A DNA stretch of 64,000 nucleotides from Metallumcola ferriviriculae (GTDB taxonomy: Bacteria; Bacillota; JADQBR01). Of this stretch, positions 1 through 8,488 are shown in pieces; the stretch's first letter is position 1; each line of letters starts with the position of its first letter. Position numbers and translations under genes: made by a program. The notes under the pieces are model-generated. The model worked only from the letters and a program-made list of their open reading frames with translations. It did no database searches and was not told where the DNA came from. The stretch lies in contig NZ_CP121694.1 of assembly GCF_035573695.1 (NCBI RefSeq), forward strand, positions 2,394,501-2,458,500. The letters are read 5' to 3'.

Positions 1-507
1 TATCACCAAATCTCCGGGACCGTCTAAAACCCCGCCGTCATCAAAGTACTTTAAGAAGTTGCCGTCCCGGTCAAAGATGGATATATTGCCGCGGTACAAG
101 TCAGCCACATAAAGCTGTCCGTTACCATCACCGACAATACCGTACGGAAATTGAAGCTCTCCCTCGCCGTAACCCTGGGTACCAAAACGCTTAATAAAGT
201 TACCGTCGTAATCAAAAACCTGAATACGATGGTTGTTGCTGTCGCTGACATAAATCCGCTCGTTCATCACCGTTACATCCAACGGCTTTTTAAACTGTCC
301 CTCACCGAAGGTACCGTAAATCATAAACTGGGGTCTGGACCCTTGATCGACAGCACCGGTCAAAGGGGTTAAAAGTGATTCCGGTGACTTAAGAAATAAA
401 TATGAAAAAAGAAATAATGCCGTTCCCAACAAAAATATTAAAATCATAATCAAATGAACTAACCATCGCGGCACCCCGCGTACCTGCTGCACTGATGCAT
501 TTGCCAT
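1..507 (-). CDS. NHL-repeat membrane-anchored protein (partial, C-terminus outside window)
   Basis: The first 169 residues are visible. One hydrophobic segment at about residues 14-36 should anchor the protein, with the rest outside the cell. From about residue 65, beta-propeller NHL repeats follow, with blocks such as YVSDSNNHRIQVFD and LYVADLYRGNISIFD. NHL propellers usually bind partners or ligands. ATG at 505-507 is preceded by GAGGAGG. It lies 29 bp after a TPR gene and is the third gene of the operon begun by the 12-heme cytochrome, so a role around that cytochrome is likely but inferred. The protein runs off the window at position 1. Confidence 0.85.
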   Translation of the reverse strand, partial: MANASVQQVRGVPRWLVHLIMILIFLLGTALFLFSYLFLKSPESLLTPLTGAVDQGSRPQFMIYGTFGEGQFKKPLDVTVMNERIYVSDSNNHRIQVFDYDGNFIKRFGTQGYGEGELQFPYGIVGDGNGQLYVADLYRGNISIFDRDGNFLKYFDDGGVLDGPGDLVI

Positions 508-536
508 TTACCTGCGACCTCCTCGGGTTATCTGAA

Positions 537-1220
537 TTATTCTAAAGCTGCCAACGCTTCCTTTGCTTCCTGATAACTAGCATCATACTTTATCGCATTT
601 TGATATGCTTTTTTCGCACTTGCCGGGTCGTTCATAGCTTCGAACACTTTACCGGCCCAGAAATGAATTTCCGCCGCGCCTTCATTCAATATTTGGGCTT
701 GGGAAATAGAACCTATCGCCTGGTCGTACATTTCCAGATGGTAAAAAGCTATCCCTTGATTCAGATGAGCCCTATAATCGGTTGGGTTTAATTTTACACA
801 CTGCTGGAATGCTTCCAGAGCTGCATCATACTGCTTTGTTTCAACCATGAGGTATCCCTTGTTTAAATAAGCGGGATAAAAGTTAGGGTCAATTTCGATA
901 GCTGCATTATAACTTTTAAGAGCATCATCGTACTGCCTTAATTGATAATACGTAAAGCCCAGGTTTACTCGCTGTTGGGGATCATTAGGATTTTCCATAA
1001 CCATTTTCTCATAGTACTGCGCCTGCTCCTGAAAACGCGCAACATCTAAGCCGCTGGTCCAGAAAAATTTATAGCCAATGCCGATGCCGGCACCGAATAC
1101 CACTATAAAAGTTACCAGTACCATCGCGAAAGCAACCAGCCATGAATACTTCTTCTTGACCGTTCCAACCGCCGGGGCAGTAGACACCTCACTCTGCTGT
1201 ACAACATTATTGGTTTCCAA
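537..1220 (-). CDS. Membrane-anchored TPR protein
   Basis: 227 residues from a TTG start at 1218-1220, chosen because GAGAGGAG sits 8 bp upstream. Longer readings overlap the upstream cytochrome gene by over 100 bp and have no ribosome site. A short N-terminal tail, a transmembrane segment at about residues 26-50, then four TPR units (about 70-225) in the pattern Y..LRQYDDALKSYNAAIEIDPN. TPRs are protein-binding scaffolds. The gene lies 41 bp after the 12-heme cytochrome and 29 bp before the NHL gene. At 22589-23845 a related cytochrome carries TPRs as a C-terminal fusion, which strongly suggests this protein partners the cytochrome. Confidence 0.9.
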   Translation of the reverse strand: METNNVVQQSEVSTAPAVGTVKKKYSWLVAFAMVLVTFIVVFGAGIGIGYKFFWTSGLDVARFQEQAQYYEKMVMENPNDPQQRVNLGFTYYQLRQYDDALKSYNAAIEIDPNFYPAYLNKGYLMVETKQYDAALEAFQQCVKLNPTDYRAHLNQGIAFYHLEMYDQAIGSISQAQILNEGAAEIHFWAGKVFEAMNDPASAKKAYQNAIKYDASYQEAKEALAALE

Positions 1221-1261
1221 AGAACTCGCTCCTCTCTGATGAATAAAATAAGATTGCAAAA

Positions 1262-2488
1262 TTATTTTAATATAGCCGCTGTATGACAAGCCACGCAGTT
1301 TCTTTCGGAATGGCAAGACAAACATGTTTTGTTCGGGCCAGTAGTTACTTCTATCGGGTGGGGCCGCCGCCAACCCTCGCGATGTTTCATATAATGACAG
1401 CGATTACAGTTTGTCTTAGCCGCAGCCGGCGCCCCTTTCAACGGAGTATTGTCATGGCAAACAAAACAGCCATCCAGTTCCTTATCTCTTCCATGAACCA
1501 CTATCCATTCCTCTTTCATATGCGATGGTGGTTTAGATCCATGACAAGAGCGGCAAAATGGGTTGAAGCGGGCGTACTCCACCGCATTGCTTCTGGCTTT
1601 TTGGGGAATTACCGAAATCGGTTCATACCCGTGACAACTGTCGCATTCAGTAATATCTTTTCTGGCAATTTTGCCGTGTACCTGCAAAAAGTCATCCTGC
1701 CCGTGACTATCAGGCTTTACCGAATATTTATGGCAGGTTTCACACTCCTTGGAAATCTTGCGCCGTTCATGACAGTTCATACAAGTCCCCATATTGGGTT
1801 TGGTTGCATTGGGTGTCATTAACATTTCTACGGGCAGCTGACCAATATCGTTTTCTTTTTGAGAAACAGACCTGCCGGATACCGCACCATGCGCGACACC
1901 TTTATGGCAGGACACGCACCAGATCTTTTTATCCACATGCTTTTGATGGGGTACAATCAAGCCCCCGGCCGTTACCTGACGCGTCAAGCTATGACACTTC
2001 AAGCAAACTTCATCCTTTACAGGGGCTACTTTTTCATCTAATAAACTGGCTCCTTTATCAAAATCAAAGGCCAGAGCAAGCTGAACATCGCGTTGCTGAA
2101 GTTCCTGCTCAATTTTGTCAATCACTACTTTTGACCCAGCTGTAAATCCCACCTTGGCCGCACTGCCCAATGTCGCATACAAACCGTAATCCTCGTGACA
2201 AACTGCACAATCAAAACGATTATGAGATGATGCATCCCAGGTCTTTACTTCTGGTTCTACTACGTGACAACTATTACAGGTGTCAGCGCTTGAGAAGGAT
2301 TTCACACCATACGGCGTAGCAAACCAGATTAACAATAATATCACAGCAGCCGTCAGTGCCATAAAAAATAATTTTATCCTGCTCATGTGAACGATCCTGG
2401 TAAAGATGCTCACTCTCTTTTTCTTTGGCTTATTCGGCTCTACGCTGCCTTCCGAAGTACTTGATGTCGTCTGGTCGTGCTGCGTCAT
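1262..2488 (-). CDS. NapC/NirT-type 12-heme cytochrome c
   Basis: 408 residues. A cytoplasmic N-terminus is followed by a single membrane helix at about residues 38-57 and a large exported domain with twelve CXXCH motifs (CNSCH, CAVCH, CLKCH, CVSCH, CMNCH, CETCH, CDSCH, CRSCH, CFVCH, CNRCH, CLSCH, CVACH). The helix plus the first hemes resembles NapC/NirT, which take electrons from menaquinol. The later hemes form an extension with no assigned acceptor. ATG follows GGGAGGAAACATAG. It is first in a cytochrome-TPR-NHL operon. It shares layout with the 10-heme proteins at 22.6-25 kb but has two extra C-terminal hemes. Likely role: quinol oxidation and outward electron transfer; the acceptor is unknown. 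Confidence 0.9.
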   Translation of the reverse strand: MTQHDQTTSSTSEGSVEPNKPKKKRVSIFTRIVHMSRIKLFFMALTAAVILLLIWFATPYGVKSFSSADTCNSCHVVEPEVKTWDASSHNRFDCAVCHEDYGLYATLGSAAKVGFTAGSKVVIDKIEQELQQRDVQLALAFDFDKGASLLDEKVAPVKDEVCLKCHSLTRQVTAGGLIVPHQKHVDKKIWCVSCHKGVAHGAVSGRSVSQKENDIGQLPVEMLMTPNATKPNMGTCMNCHERRKISKECETCHKYSVKPDSHGQDDFLQVHGKIARKDITECDSCHGYEPISVIPQKARSNAVEYARFNPFCRSCHGSKPPSHMKEEWIVVHGRDKELDGCFVCHDNTPLKGAPAAAKTNCNRCHYMKHREGWRRPHPIEVTTGPNKTCLSCHSERNCVACHTAAILK

Positions 2489-2744
2489 CTATGTTTCCTC
2501 CCAAGATAACTCTATGTAAGAGGCCGTCCACTGACCATATATATTCAGCCCCACATAGACATATACAACAAATTCGCAGCAATTCCTCCTGTCAAATTAT
2601 TAATAAATTGTAACCTTTAAAAAGTGCAGCACCCTAATATTCTGTTGAGAAAGAATTTGTCCATTATTTCACATAGGATTGTATTCAACAAAGCGGAGTA
2701 AATTCCTTTTAATTTAGTGAAAAAAGATTATCTTTTTAAAGTAA
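2489..2744. other. Intergenic upstream region of the 12-heme cytochrome operon
   Basis: AT-rich stretch with no convincing gene. It must contain the promoter for the cytochrome operon. I see only a weak inverted repeat, TGTCC-N6-TCACA at 2658-2673, two mismatches from the perfect Crp-like site found at 42676-42691. Confidence 0.4.
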
Positions 2745-2769
2745 AAAATCCCCATTAAATGGGGATTTT
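2745..2769 (-). terminator. Terminator after ubiB-like gene
   Basis: Inverted repeat AAAATCCCC / GGGGATTTT with a 7-base loop, followed on the minus strand by a run of T. It lies 25 bp past the stop of the UbiB-like gene. Confidence 0.85.
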
Positions 2770-2793
2770 CACCTGGGTAAGGCATTTCTTCTA

Positions 2794-4455
2794 TTAATAC
2801 CTGCCGCTGCGATAAATGGTAAATATCAACCACAGGCCCATCAGTACCGCAATCACGAAACCCACTTCCACCACCGGATAGCGCATCAGCGCGGAGCTGA
2901 CGGTATTCTGGGCCATTAGAGACGAGCCCACAATGATACTGGCGATGATAATGCTGATGGAAATACGATTGCTGATAAGGTTTAGGATGTTAATGAATGT
3001 GCGGAAATTTTGCACATCTATCTGAGCCTTCAATCGTCCGCCTTCCAACATGGACAGGACGTTTTCCAACCTTGAAGGTAAATCAGTGAGCAGCCCGCCT
3101 AGTTCCAGCAGCTGCTCACTCGCCGCGCTGCCCAGCCTACGAGGGGAGAGGCGCTTTCGCAGTAGTTTTTTGCCGTAAGGTTCCGCTATATCTACGATGC
3201 TTAAATCCGGATCAAGCACTTGTACCAGTGCCTCCAGGGTGACCATTGACTTTATCAGCAGCGTTACCTCAGGCGGTATCCGTACCTGGTATGTATAAGT
3301 AAGCTCCAGCAGTTCCGTAAGCGTATCACCCAGCTTGATTTGGCTCATAGGTACACCGTAATATTTTCGCTGCAGCCGGGATACATCTTTCTTTAAGCCC
3401 TGTAGATTGATCCCCTTATGCACCACGCCGATTTTTAGTAAACTGCGCACAATCAAGTTGACATCCTGTCTTACCAGAGCCAAAATCAAATCAGAAAAGC
3501 GCTCTTGCAGCCAGCTGTCCACCCTTCCTACCTGACCGAAGTCCATAAATAATACCTTGCCTTCAGGCAGTACCGCCAAATTGCCCGGATGAGGGTCACC
3601 GTGAAAAAAGCCATCTTCAAACACCTGCTGCAGCATGGCATTGACCACAGTGGCAGCGATTTCCTTGCGGTTATAGCCTTCTCGGTCCAATTGCTCCAAG
3701 TTGGAAATTTTAATTCCCTGCATAAACTCAAGCACCAACACTCTTTTGCTGCTATGCTGCCAATGCACCCCGGGGATGACTACCCCATCATTGGTTTGGA
3801 AATTCTTTTTAAAGCGCTCGGCGTTACGGCCTTCCGCCAAATAATCCAATTCATTGCGGATGGATTGGGTAAACTCTTCGACTATATCTACCGGCTGGTA
3901 CAACTGCCCCCAGCCGGTGCGCCGCTCGGCAATTCGGGCAATATTAAATAATATTTCCAGATCCGTCTCAATCTTTCGAGCAATATTGGGGCGTTGTACC
4001 TTTACCACCACTGCTTCACCGCTATGCAGCACCGCTTTATGGACCTGTCCAATCGATGCCGAAGCCAAAGGAGTTTGGTCAAAAACGGCGAATAATTCCG
4101 CTGCCGGCTTGTTAAATTCATCCATAATTACCGGTTCTATCTCTTCAAAGGGCAGCGGCGGTACATCATCCTGTAATTTACTCAGCTGTTTAATATAAGG
4201 CTCAGGCAAAAGATCTGCCCTAGTACTCATGATCTGCCCCAGCTTTACAAATGTCGGGCCCAATTCCTCCAACACATGAAGCAGCCGCTCAGGCGCCCCT
4301 AATTTATCTTTATCCGCGGTCAGCCGCGTTCGCTTAGGCAGAAAATCTATCAAGCCGGTTTGATCGAGAATGTAGCCAAAACCGTGCTTGGCCAGCACAT
4401 TGGCGATTTCCCGATAGCGCCGGAAATGCCGCTGCCCTCTTCTAAACGGTGCCAC
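2794..4455 (-). CDS. ABC1/AarF/UbiB-family atypical kinase
   Basis: 553 residues from a GTG at 4453-4455, chosen because GAGGTGAT precedes it. UbiB-family signatures are present: the KxGQ motif (KLGQIMSTR, about residue 76), the Ala-rich loop variant SASIGQVH, the lysine motif VVVKVQRPNI, and the catalytic region HGDPHPGNL plus MDFGQ. Two hydrophobic helices at the C-terminus (about 490-545) match the family's membrane anchor. In proteobacteria and mitochondria these proteins support ubiquinone synthesis; in menaquinone-using Firmicutes the substrate is unknown. The next gene upstream encodes a small coiled-coil protein with the same unusual ribosome-site layout, probably co-transcribed. Confidence 0.9.
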   Translation of the reverse strand: MAPFRRGQRHFRRYREIANVLAKHGFGYILDQTGLIDFLPKRTRLTADKDKLGAPERLLHVLEELGPTFVKLGQIMSTRADLLPEPYIKQLSKLQDDVPPLPFEEIEPVIMDEFNKPAAELFAVFDQTPLASASIGQVHKAVLHSGEAVVVKVQRPNIARKIETDLEILFNIARIAERRTGWGQLYQPVDIVEEFTQSIRNELDYLAEGRNAERFKKNFQTNDGVVIPGVHWQHSSKRVLVLEFMQGIKISNLEQLDREGYNRKEIAATVVNAMLQQVFEDGFFHGDPHPGNLAVLPEGKVLFMDFGQVGRVDSWLQERFSDLILALVRQDVNLIVRSLLKIGVVHKGINLQGLKKDVSRLQRKYYGVPMSQIKLGDTLTELLELTYTYQVRIPPEVTLLIKSMVTLEALVQVLDPDLSIVDIAEPYGKKLLRKRLSPRRLGSAASEQLLELGGLLTDLPSRLENVLSMLEGGRLKAQIDVQNFRTFINILNLISNRISISIIIASIIVGSSLMAQNTVSSALMRYPVVEVGFVIAVLMGLWLIFTIYRSGRY

Positions 4456-4509
4456 ACCTATCACCTCATATACCAAATAACCTGTGGTTGGGCCACAGGT
4501 TAAGGTAAC

Positions 4510-4806
4510 TTATTCCTTTAACTTTTCCTCAATATTCTGTACTCTGCGTTCCAGTTGCTCAAACTCTTCCCGGCTTACAAACCGGAAGTCTTTACGAAGT
4601 TGGTCTAGTTCCTGTCGCACCGTCTCCCGCAGGTTTTTCCGTTCTTCTTCGCCGCGCTTGACCAGTTGGTCTGCTAACCCTTTAGCCTCCTCGGTGCTTA
4701 TCTCACCCTTTTTGACCAGCTCCTGCACCAGCTGCTCAGCCTTTTCCCTGGTGACGGATACGGCACCAATTCCCAGGTACAAACCTCTTTTAAGAAGCTC
4801 CAGCAC
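4510..4806 (-). CDS. Small phasin-like coiled-coil protein
   Basis: 98 residues from GTG at 4804-4806 with GGAGGTGAT just upstream. The sequence is charged and almost wholly helical, with a short hydrophobic N-terminus (VLELLKRGLYLGIGAVSV) and a long coiled coil to the C-terminus. It resembles proteins often annotated as phasin or polyhydroxyalkanoate-granule regulators that accompany AarF/UbiB kinases in Clostridia (recalled, not checked). No polyhydroxyalkanoate synthase is in the window, so a storage-granule role is unsupported. It ends 54 bp before the UbiB-like start, so the two are probably one transcript and may form a complex at the membrane. Confidence 0.8.
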   Translation of the reverse strand: MLELLKRGLYLGIGAVSVTREKAEQLVQELVKKGEISTEEAKGLADQLVKRGEEERKNLRETVRQELDQLRKDFRFVSREEFEQLERRVQNIEEKLKE

Positions 4807-4846
4807 ATCTATCACCTCCAATTTAAAGAGTTTAAGGTTTTACCTT

Positions 4847-5701
4847 CTATGGCAGACTGCAGAATGCCAGACCCATAGTTCCCGGTCCAACATGAGAACC
4901 TACAACCGGGCCGATATCGGCATATTCAAATTCCAAATGCGGATACTTAGCCTTTATCTGTTCGCCAAACTTTACTGCCTCATCTTGACAATCCACTAAC
5001 AGGACAGCCACCCTAGCCTTATTAATATCGCAAGTTTTTAAGAATTCATCCAGCTCTTCCACGACACGCCCCAAGGCCTTTTGACGGGTGCGCACTTTTT
5101 GAAATACATCAATTTTCCCCCGGATATAAAGAATGGGCTTAATCTTTAACAGTGTCCCGACCAACGCTTGGGCGCCGCCGATTCGCCCGCCCCTTTTTAA
5201 ATATTCGAAGGTATCCACCATAAACAGTGTGGACAGTGTGTCTCTCATGTGTTCAACGGTTGTGATAATCTCTTCTTTACCCTTTCCTTCCCGAGCCATG
5301 CTTGCCGCTTCCAGCACCATGAACGCCAAGCCCCCGGCAGTGGAATAAGAGTCAATAACAGTAACATCCGTCCCTTCCGCCAGTCCCGCACCGGTCTGAG
5401 CTGCCTGGACGGTTCCGCTGATACCCGAAGATATCAGAATGGCTACCACACTCTCCGCCTCTTTACTCAAAGTCTCATAGGCCTCTTTGAACTCTCCGGC
5501 AGCAGGCTGAGATGTGGTTGGGAATAGTTCTTTACTCTCCCGTAATTTATCGAAAAACTGGTGGTTGGTATATTTTTCTCCTTCTTTAAAGTTTTCATTC
5601 CCCAAGTTCACTGCCAGGGGAACCATAGTAATATCATATGCCGCCAATTGCTCTTTAGTCAGGTACGCAGTACTATCAGTGATAATTTTTACTTTCTGCA
5701 T
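4847..5701 (-). CDS. DegV family fatty-acid-binding protein
   Basis: 284 residues from ATG at 5699-5701, preceded by GGGGGAAAGAGA; a GTG 15 bp upstream is an alternative. DegV signatures are the N-terminal KIITDSTAYL, the TTSQPAAGEF motif (about residue 80) and the C-terminal HVGPGTMGLAF. DegV proteins bind fatty acids between two domains; in Firmicutes several act as FakB, presenting the fatty acid to the kinase FakA, which is not in this window. Full length for the family. It is upstream of the coiled-coil/UbiB pair with a 40 bp gap. Confidence 0.9.
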   Translation of the reverse strand: MQKVKIITDSTAYLTKEQLAAYDITMVPLAVNLGNENFKEGEKYTNHQFFDKLRESKELFPTTSQPAAGEFKEAYETLSKEAESVVAILISSGISGTVQAAQTGAGLAEGTDVTVIDSYSTAGGLAFMVLEAASMAREGKGKEEIITTVEHMRDTLSTLFMVDTFEYLKRGGRIGGAQALVGTLLKIKPILYIRGKIDVFQKVRTRQKALGRVVEELDEFLKTCDINKARVAVLLVDCQDEAVKFGEQIKAKYPHLEFEYADIGPVVGSHVGPGTMGLAFCSLP

Positions 5702-5854
5702 TTCTCTTTCCCCCACTTAAGTTATTTTCTTTATCATAAGTTAGCCTGGATATTATTGTCAACCTTTAAACAATATCTCGCGTCATTTAGAAAAATTATC
5801 GCAATTTCTTCCTAATAATAGGGATTGGTCAAAGGTTTTATATTGCTTATCTTT

Positions 5855-5883
5855 TTGACTTTATAATTTTTGTGTATTAAAAT
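5855..5883 (+). promoter_or_regulatory. Candidate sigma-A promoter for clc
   Basis: TTGACT and TAAAAT separated by 17 bp. An alternative TATAAT sits inside the spacer with a poorer -35. Either would give a leader of about 100 bases containing the 5915-5957 hairpin. Confidence 0.5.
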
Positions 5884-5914
5884 ATTTTAATAGAGCAACT
5901 TTAATTTAACAGGG

Positions 5915-5957
5915 TTTGTAAAACCTCTGTTTTTCCCCAAGGCAGGGGTTTTACAAA
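5915..5957 (+). promoter_or_regulatory. 15-bp hairpin in the clc 5' leader
   Basis: TTTGTAAAACCTCTG pairs with CAGGGGTTTTACAAA over 15 bp with one G-U pair. The loop is 13 bases. It lies between the candidate promoter and the clc start and has no T-run after it, so it is not an obvious terminator. I do not recognise a riboswitch class. Confidence 0.5.
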
Positions 5958-5996
5958 TTGCTGTATAAAAATCCATCTTAAGGAGATGAAACATTG

Positions 5997-8075
5997 ATGG
6001 GAGACAGCAAAGATAAAGCACAAGAACAAAACCCTTCAACTGACAGTTTCAATGAAACTGTAGTGGAGACCTCCCAAAACCTTTGGCATGCTTTCCAAAC
6101 AAAGCATCCCTTGGTCGAAACCTATACCATTGTCCTTTTTGCCATATTAATCGGTATCATCGGCGGACTTGGTGCCATTGTGTTTCGGTATTTAATTGAT
6201 TTTTTCAGGACTTTGTTTGGGCAAGGGTTAGGCAGCAGTTTTACCATCTTTGGCGCTTACGGCACTTATTTAAAGGCTCTTTTGCCCGCCATAGGCCTTG
6301 TATTGGTAGGAATTATCTCAAATTATTTTGCCAAAGAAGTAAAAGGGCATGGTGTACCGCAGATTTTGGAAGCATTGGCCTTACGCGGTGGAAAGATTAA
6401 ACCCAAAGTATCTTTCTTCGGCATTCTTGCTCCGGCAATTACCATCGGTTCCGGCGGTTCTGTGGGCCAAGAGGGTCCCATTGCGCTGATTGGTGCATCT
6501 TTTGGTTCCGTAATGGGGCAGGTATTAAAGCTCCCCGAAAAATATATCAGCCTGTTTCTAGCCTGTGGGGCTTCAGCGGGTATTGCAGCAACCTTTAACG
6601 CTCCCATCGCGGGTGCTTTTTTTGGTCTTGAAGTAGTATTGGGTACTTATTCATTAGGTTCTATCGTTCCCATCTTTATTGCATCAGTAACCGGTACGGT
6701 AATATTTCGTCAATTTATGGGCAGCGCCCCGGTGCTTGCTACTCCGGGATATACTGTCACTCACCCTACTGAAATACTGCTGATGATTCTTTTGGGTATT
6801 ATTGCCGGTTTTGTCGGTCTGGCATATACCAGGGGGCTGACATTTTCAGAAGATCTCTTTGATGACTGGGAGGTGCCATTTTGGCTTAAAGCAATAGTCG
6901 GCGGAATCGGCGTCGGTATCCTGGGTCTTTTGTTCCCGCAAGTTTTGGGTGTTGGCTATTCGACTATGGAAACAGCGGTGCTTGGTAATATTCCGCTTTT
7001 GAGCCTAATATTATTTTTCATCTTTAAATTCCTGGCAACAATGCTCACTATCGGTGCCGGCGGTTCCGGCGGCGTATTTGCCCCATCTCTTTATCTGGGT
7101 ATCATGCTCGGTGGAATATATGGCATCGCAGTAAGTAACTTATTTCCAAATTTAGTTTCTACTCCGTGGATATACACAGTAATCGGTATGGGGGCTATTT
7201 TTGCTGCTTCAGCTCAGGCGCCACTGACTGCAAGTACCATCATCCTGGAGATCACCGGCGATTTTCATATTGCGGTAGGAGTAATGGCAGCGACAGCACT
7301 CAGTTATCTAATTCATGGTTCTACGATTCGTGATTCCATGTATACAGTTAAACTTACTAAAAGAGGGATTGATATTTTACGTGGTACTGACGTCAGACCT
7401 ACTGAACGTATCCCGGTTAAGCTGGCCATGCGTCCGTTAGAGTACGCAGTTTATGCAGATGACAGTATTCATAAAGCTACGCGAGTATTACTACAGTATG
7501 AGGCGGATTTACTTGTGGTTTTAAACCGCAAAGAAGAATTGGTGGGTATTCTTACCCAGTCTAACGTGCGGGGAGCGACTGAGCTTCAAGATCAAAACAT
7601 CACTATTCGTGACATTGTCCAGGTTAACGTTAAAAGTATTGTTGCCAATGACAATTTGGAAGAAGCCATGCGGCTGTTCAGTTTCTTCCATGTCAAAACC
7701 CTGCCGGTAGTGGATCAAGACAATCATCGCAAGGTGGTGGGCATTCTCAAACATGCTGACGTAATAAATGCCTACAGTACGCGTATCCTACACAGCATGG
7801 AAGCTACAGCCAAAGTCACCAACTATACTGAGAACCGTGATGCTCAACAAAAAGGCGGCTTTAGAAGTTTCATCGTCTGCGAGTCATCACCGCTGGCCGA
7901 TAAATGTTTATGTGACATTACACTCCCCGAGGAAGTAGTAATTGTTTCCATAATGCGTAAGGGAGAGGTTATCATTCCCCATGGCTATACCATTATAAAA
8001 CCTTATGATACAGTACTTGTCTTTGCTGTACCGGCCAGAAAGCTGGCTGGATTGCATAAATTATTTGCTACGTAG
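5997..8075 (+). CDS. ClC-type chloride channel/transporter with CBS pair and TrkA-C domain
   Basis: About 692 residues; ATG 5997 or TTG 5994, after AGGAGATGA. The ClC membrane domain occupies about residues 45-455, with the gating motif GQEGP, FNAPIAG and the anion-binding GGVFAP. CBS domains lie at about 475-590 and a TrkA-C domain at about 610-692, the last usually a nucleotide or ion sensor. The first anion motif is GHGVP rather than GSGIP, and the residue matching the internal proton glutamate of E. coli ClC (E203) is Val, as in ClC channels. That suggests passive chloride flow rather than H+/Cl- exchange, an inference from alignment by eye. Monocistronic, ended by the hairpin at 8088. 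Confidence 0.9.
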   Translation: MGDSKDKAQEQNPSTDSFNETVVETSQNLWHAFQTKHPLVETYTIVLFAILIGIIGGLGAIVFRYLIDFFRTLFGQGLGSSFTIFGAYGTYLKALLPAIGLVLVGIISNYFAKEVKGHGVPQILEALALRGGKIKPKVSFFGILAPAITIGSGGSVGQEGPIALIGASFGSVMGQVLKLPEKYISLFLACGASAGIAATFNAPIAGAFFGLEVVLGTYSLGSIVPIFIASVTGTVIFRQFMGSAPVLATPGYTVTHPTEILLMILLGIIAGFVGLAYTRGLTFSEDLFDDWEVPFWLKAIVGGIGVGILGLLFPQVLGVGYSTMETAVLGNIPLLSLILFFIFKFLATMLTIGAGGSGGVFAPSLYLGIMLGGIYGIAVSNLFPNLVSTPWIYTVIGMGAIFAASAQAPLTASTIILEITGDFHIAVGVMAATALSYLIHGSTIRDSMYTVKLTKRGIDILRGTDVRPTERIPVKLAMRPLEYAVYADDSIHKATRVLLQYEADLLVVLNRKEELVGILTQSNVRGATELQDQNITIRDIVQVNVKSIVANDNLEEAMRLFSFFHVKTLPVVDQDNHRKVVGILKHADVINAYSTRILHSMEATAKVTNYTENRDAQQKGGFRSFIVCESSPLADKCLCDITLPEEVVIVSIMRKGEVIIPHGYTIIKPYDTVLVFAVPARKLAGLHKLFAT

Positions 8076-8087
8076 CAGTCATTATCT

Positions 8088-8115
8088 AACCTCCACAATT
8101 GTGGAGGTTATTTTT
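8088..8115 (+). terminator. Terminator after clc
   Basis: AACCTCCACAATTGTGGAGGTT, a perfect palindrome over 8088-8109, followed by a T-run, 12 bp past the clc stop. Confidence 0.9.
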
Positions 8116-8116
8116 A

Positions 8117-8415
8117 ATGTATAGGAAATTATGGGTTGTGGATAATTTCCTATACATGGGGGTTGTTAAGGGGGCATGCCCCCTTATGTTAAATGCAGGA
8201 GGGTCACAGCGAAGCGACCTAGGGCGAGTGGCGTCACGGATAAGTGACGCCAAGGTACGAGCGCCGCCGAGTCGGTGAGGCGGCCGGGTGCGTAGCACCC
8301 AGGGGTTCCCTGGGTAAGAATATAGAGAGACTTGGCAACTTGTTGCCTAGTCGATCTTAATGCCCTTGGGTGCAAAAGCATTACCTTTTGAGGCCGAAGG
8401 CATGAAATGCTTTTG
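8117..8415 (+). repeat. Modular string-of-hairpins repeat, copy A
   Basis: About 300 bases built almost entirely of back-to-back hairpins: 8117-8157 (16-bp stem), 8168-8185 (perfect palindrome round GCATGC), 8203-8220 (weak), 8230-8251 (8 bp), 8263-8284 (6 bp), 8286-8300 (6 bp), 8298-8314 (7 bp), 8329-8352 (10 of 11 bp) and 8373-8415 (10 bp, with a GCC-GAA-GGC inner hairpin). An inverted copy at 29606-29807 shares the first and last blocks almost base for base but lacks the modules at 8230-8297 and 8319-8370. Reading frames in it are chance. No transposase is nearby. Confidence 0.9.
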
Positions 8416-8440
8416 TTCTTGCAGATTATTGAATACTTAG

Positions 8441-8469
8441 TTGACTAAGGAGAAATAATTCGTTATAAT
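8441..8469 (+). promoter_or_regulatory. Sigma-A promoter for tRNA genes
   Basis: TTGACT and TATAAT separated by 17 bp. The -10 lies 19 bp before the first base of tRNA-Pro. Confidence 0.85.
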
Positions 8470-8488
8470 AGCATTTGTGACAATATCA

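Noticed and set aside
1283-2145. Long plus-strand frames opposite the 12-heme cytochrome
   Set aside because: They are antisense to a gene with twelve CXXCH motifs; Cys/His codon bias creates open frames on the other strand.
5884-5996. Fluoride (crcB) riboswitch before clc
   Set aside because: The hairpin lacks the conserved crcB-motif bases I know, so only an unclassified hairpin is reported.
8086-8381. Minus-strand reading frames of 60-70 codons
   Set aside because: They lie inside hairpin repeat A and follow its palindromes; no ribosome sites or protein-like composition.
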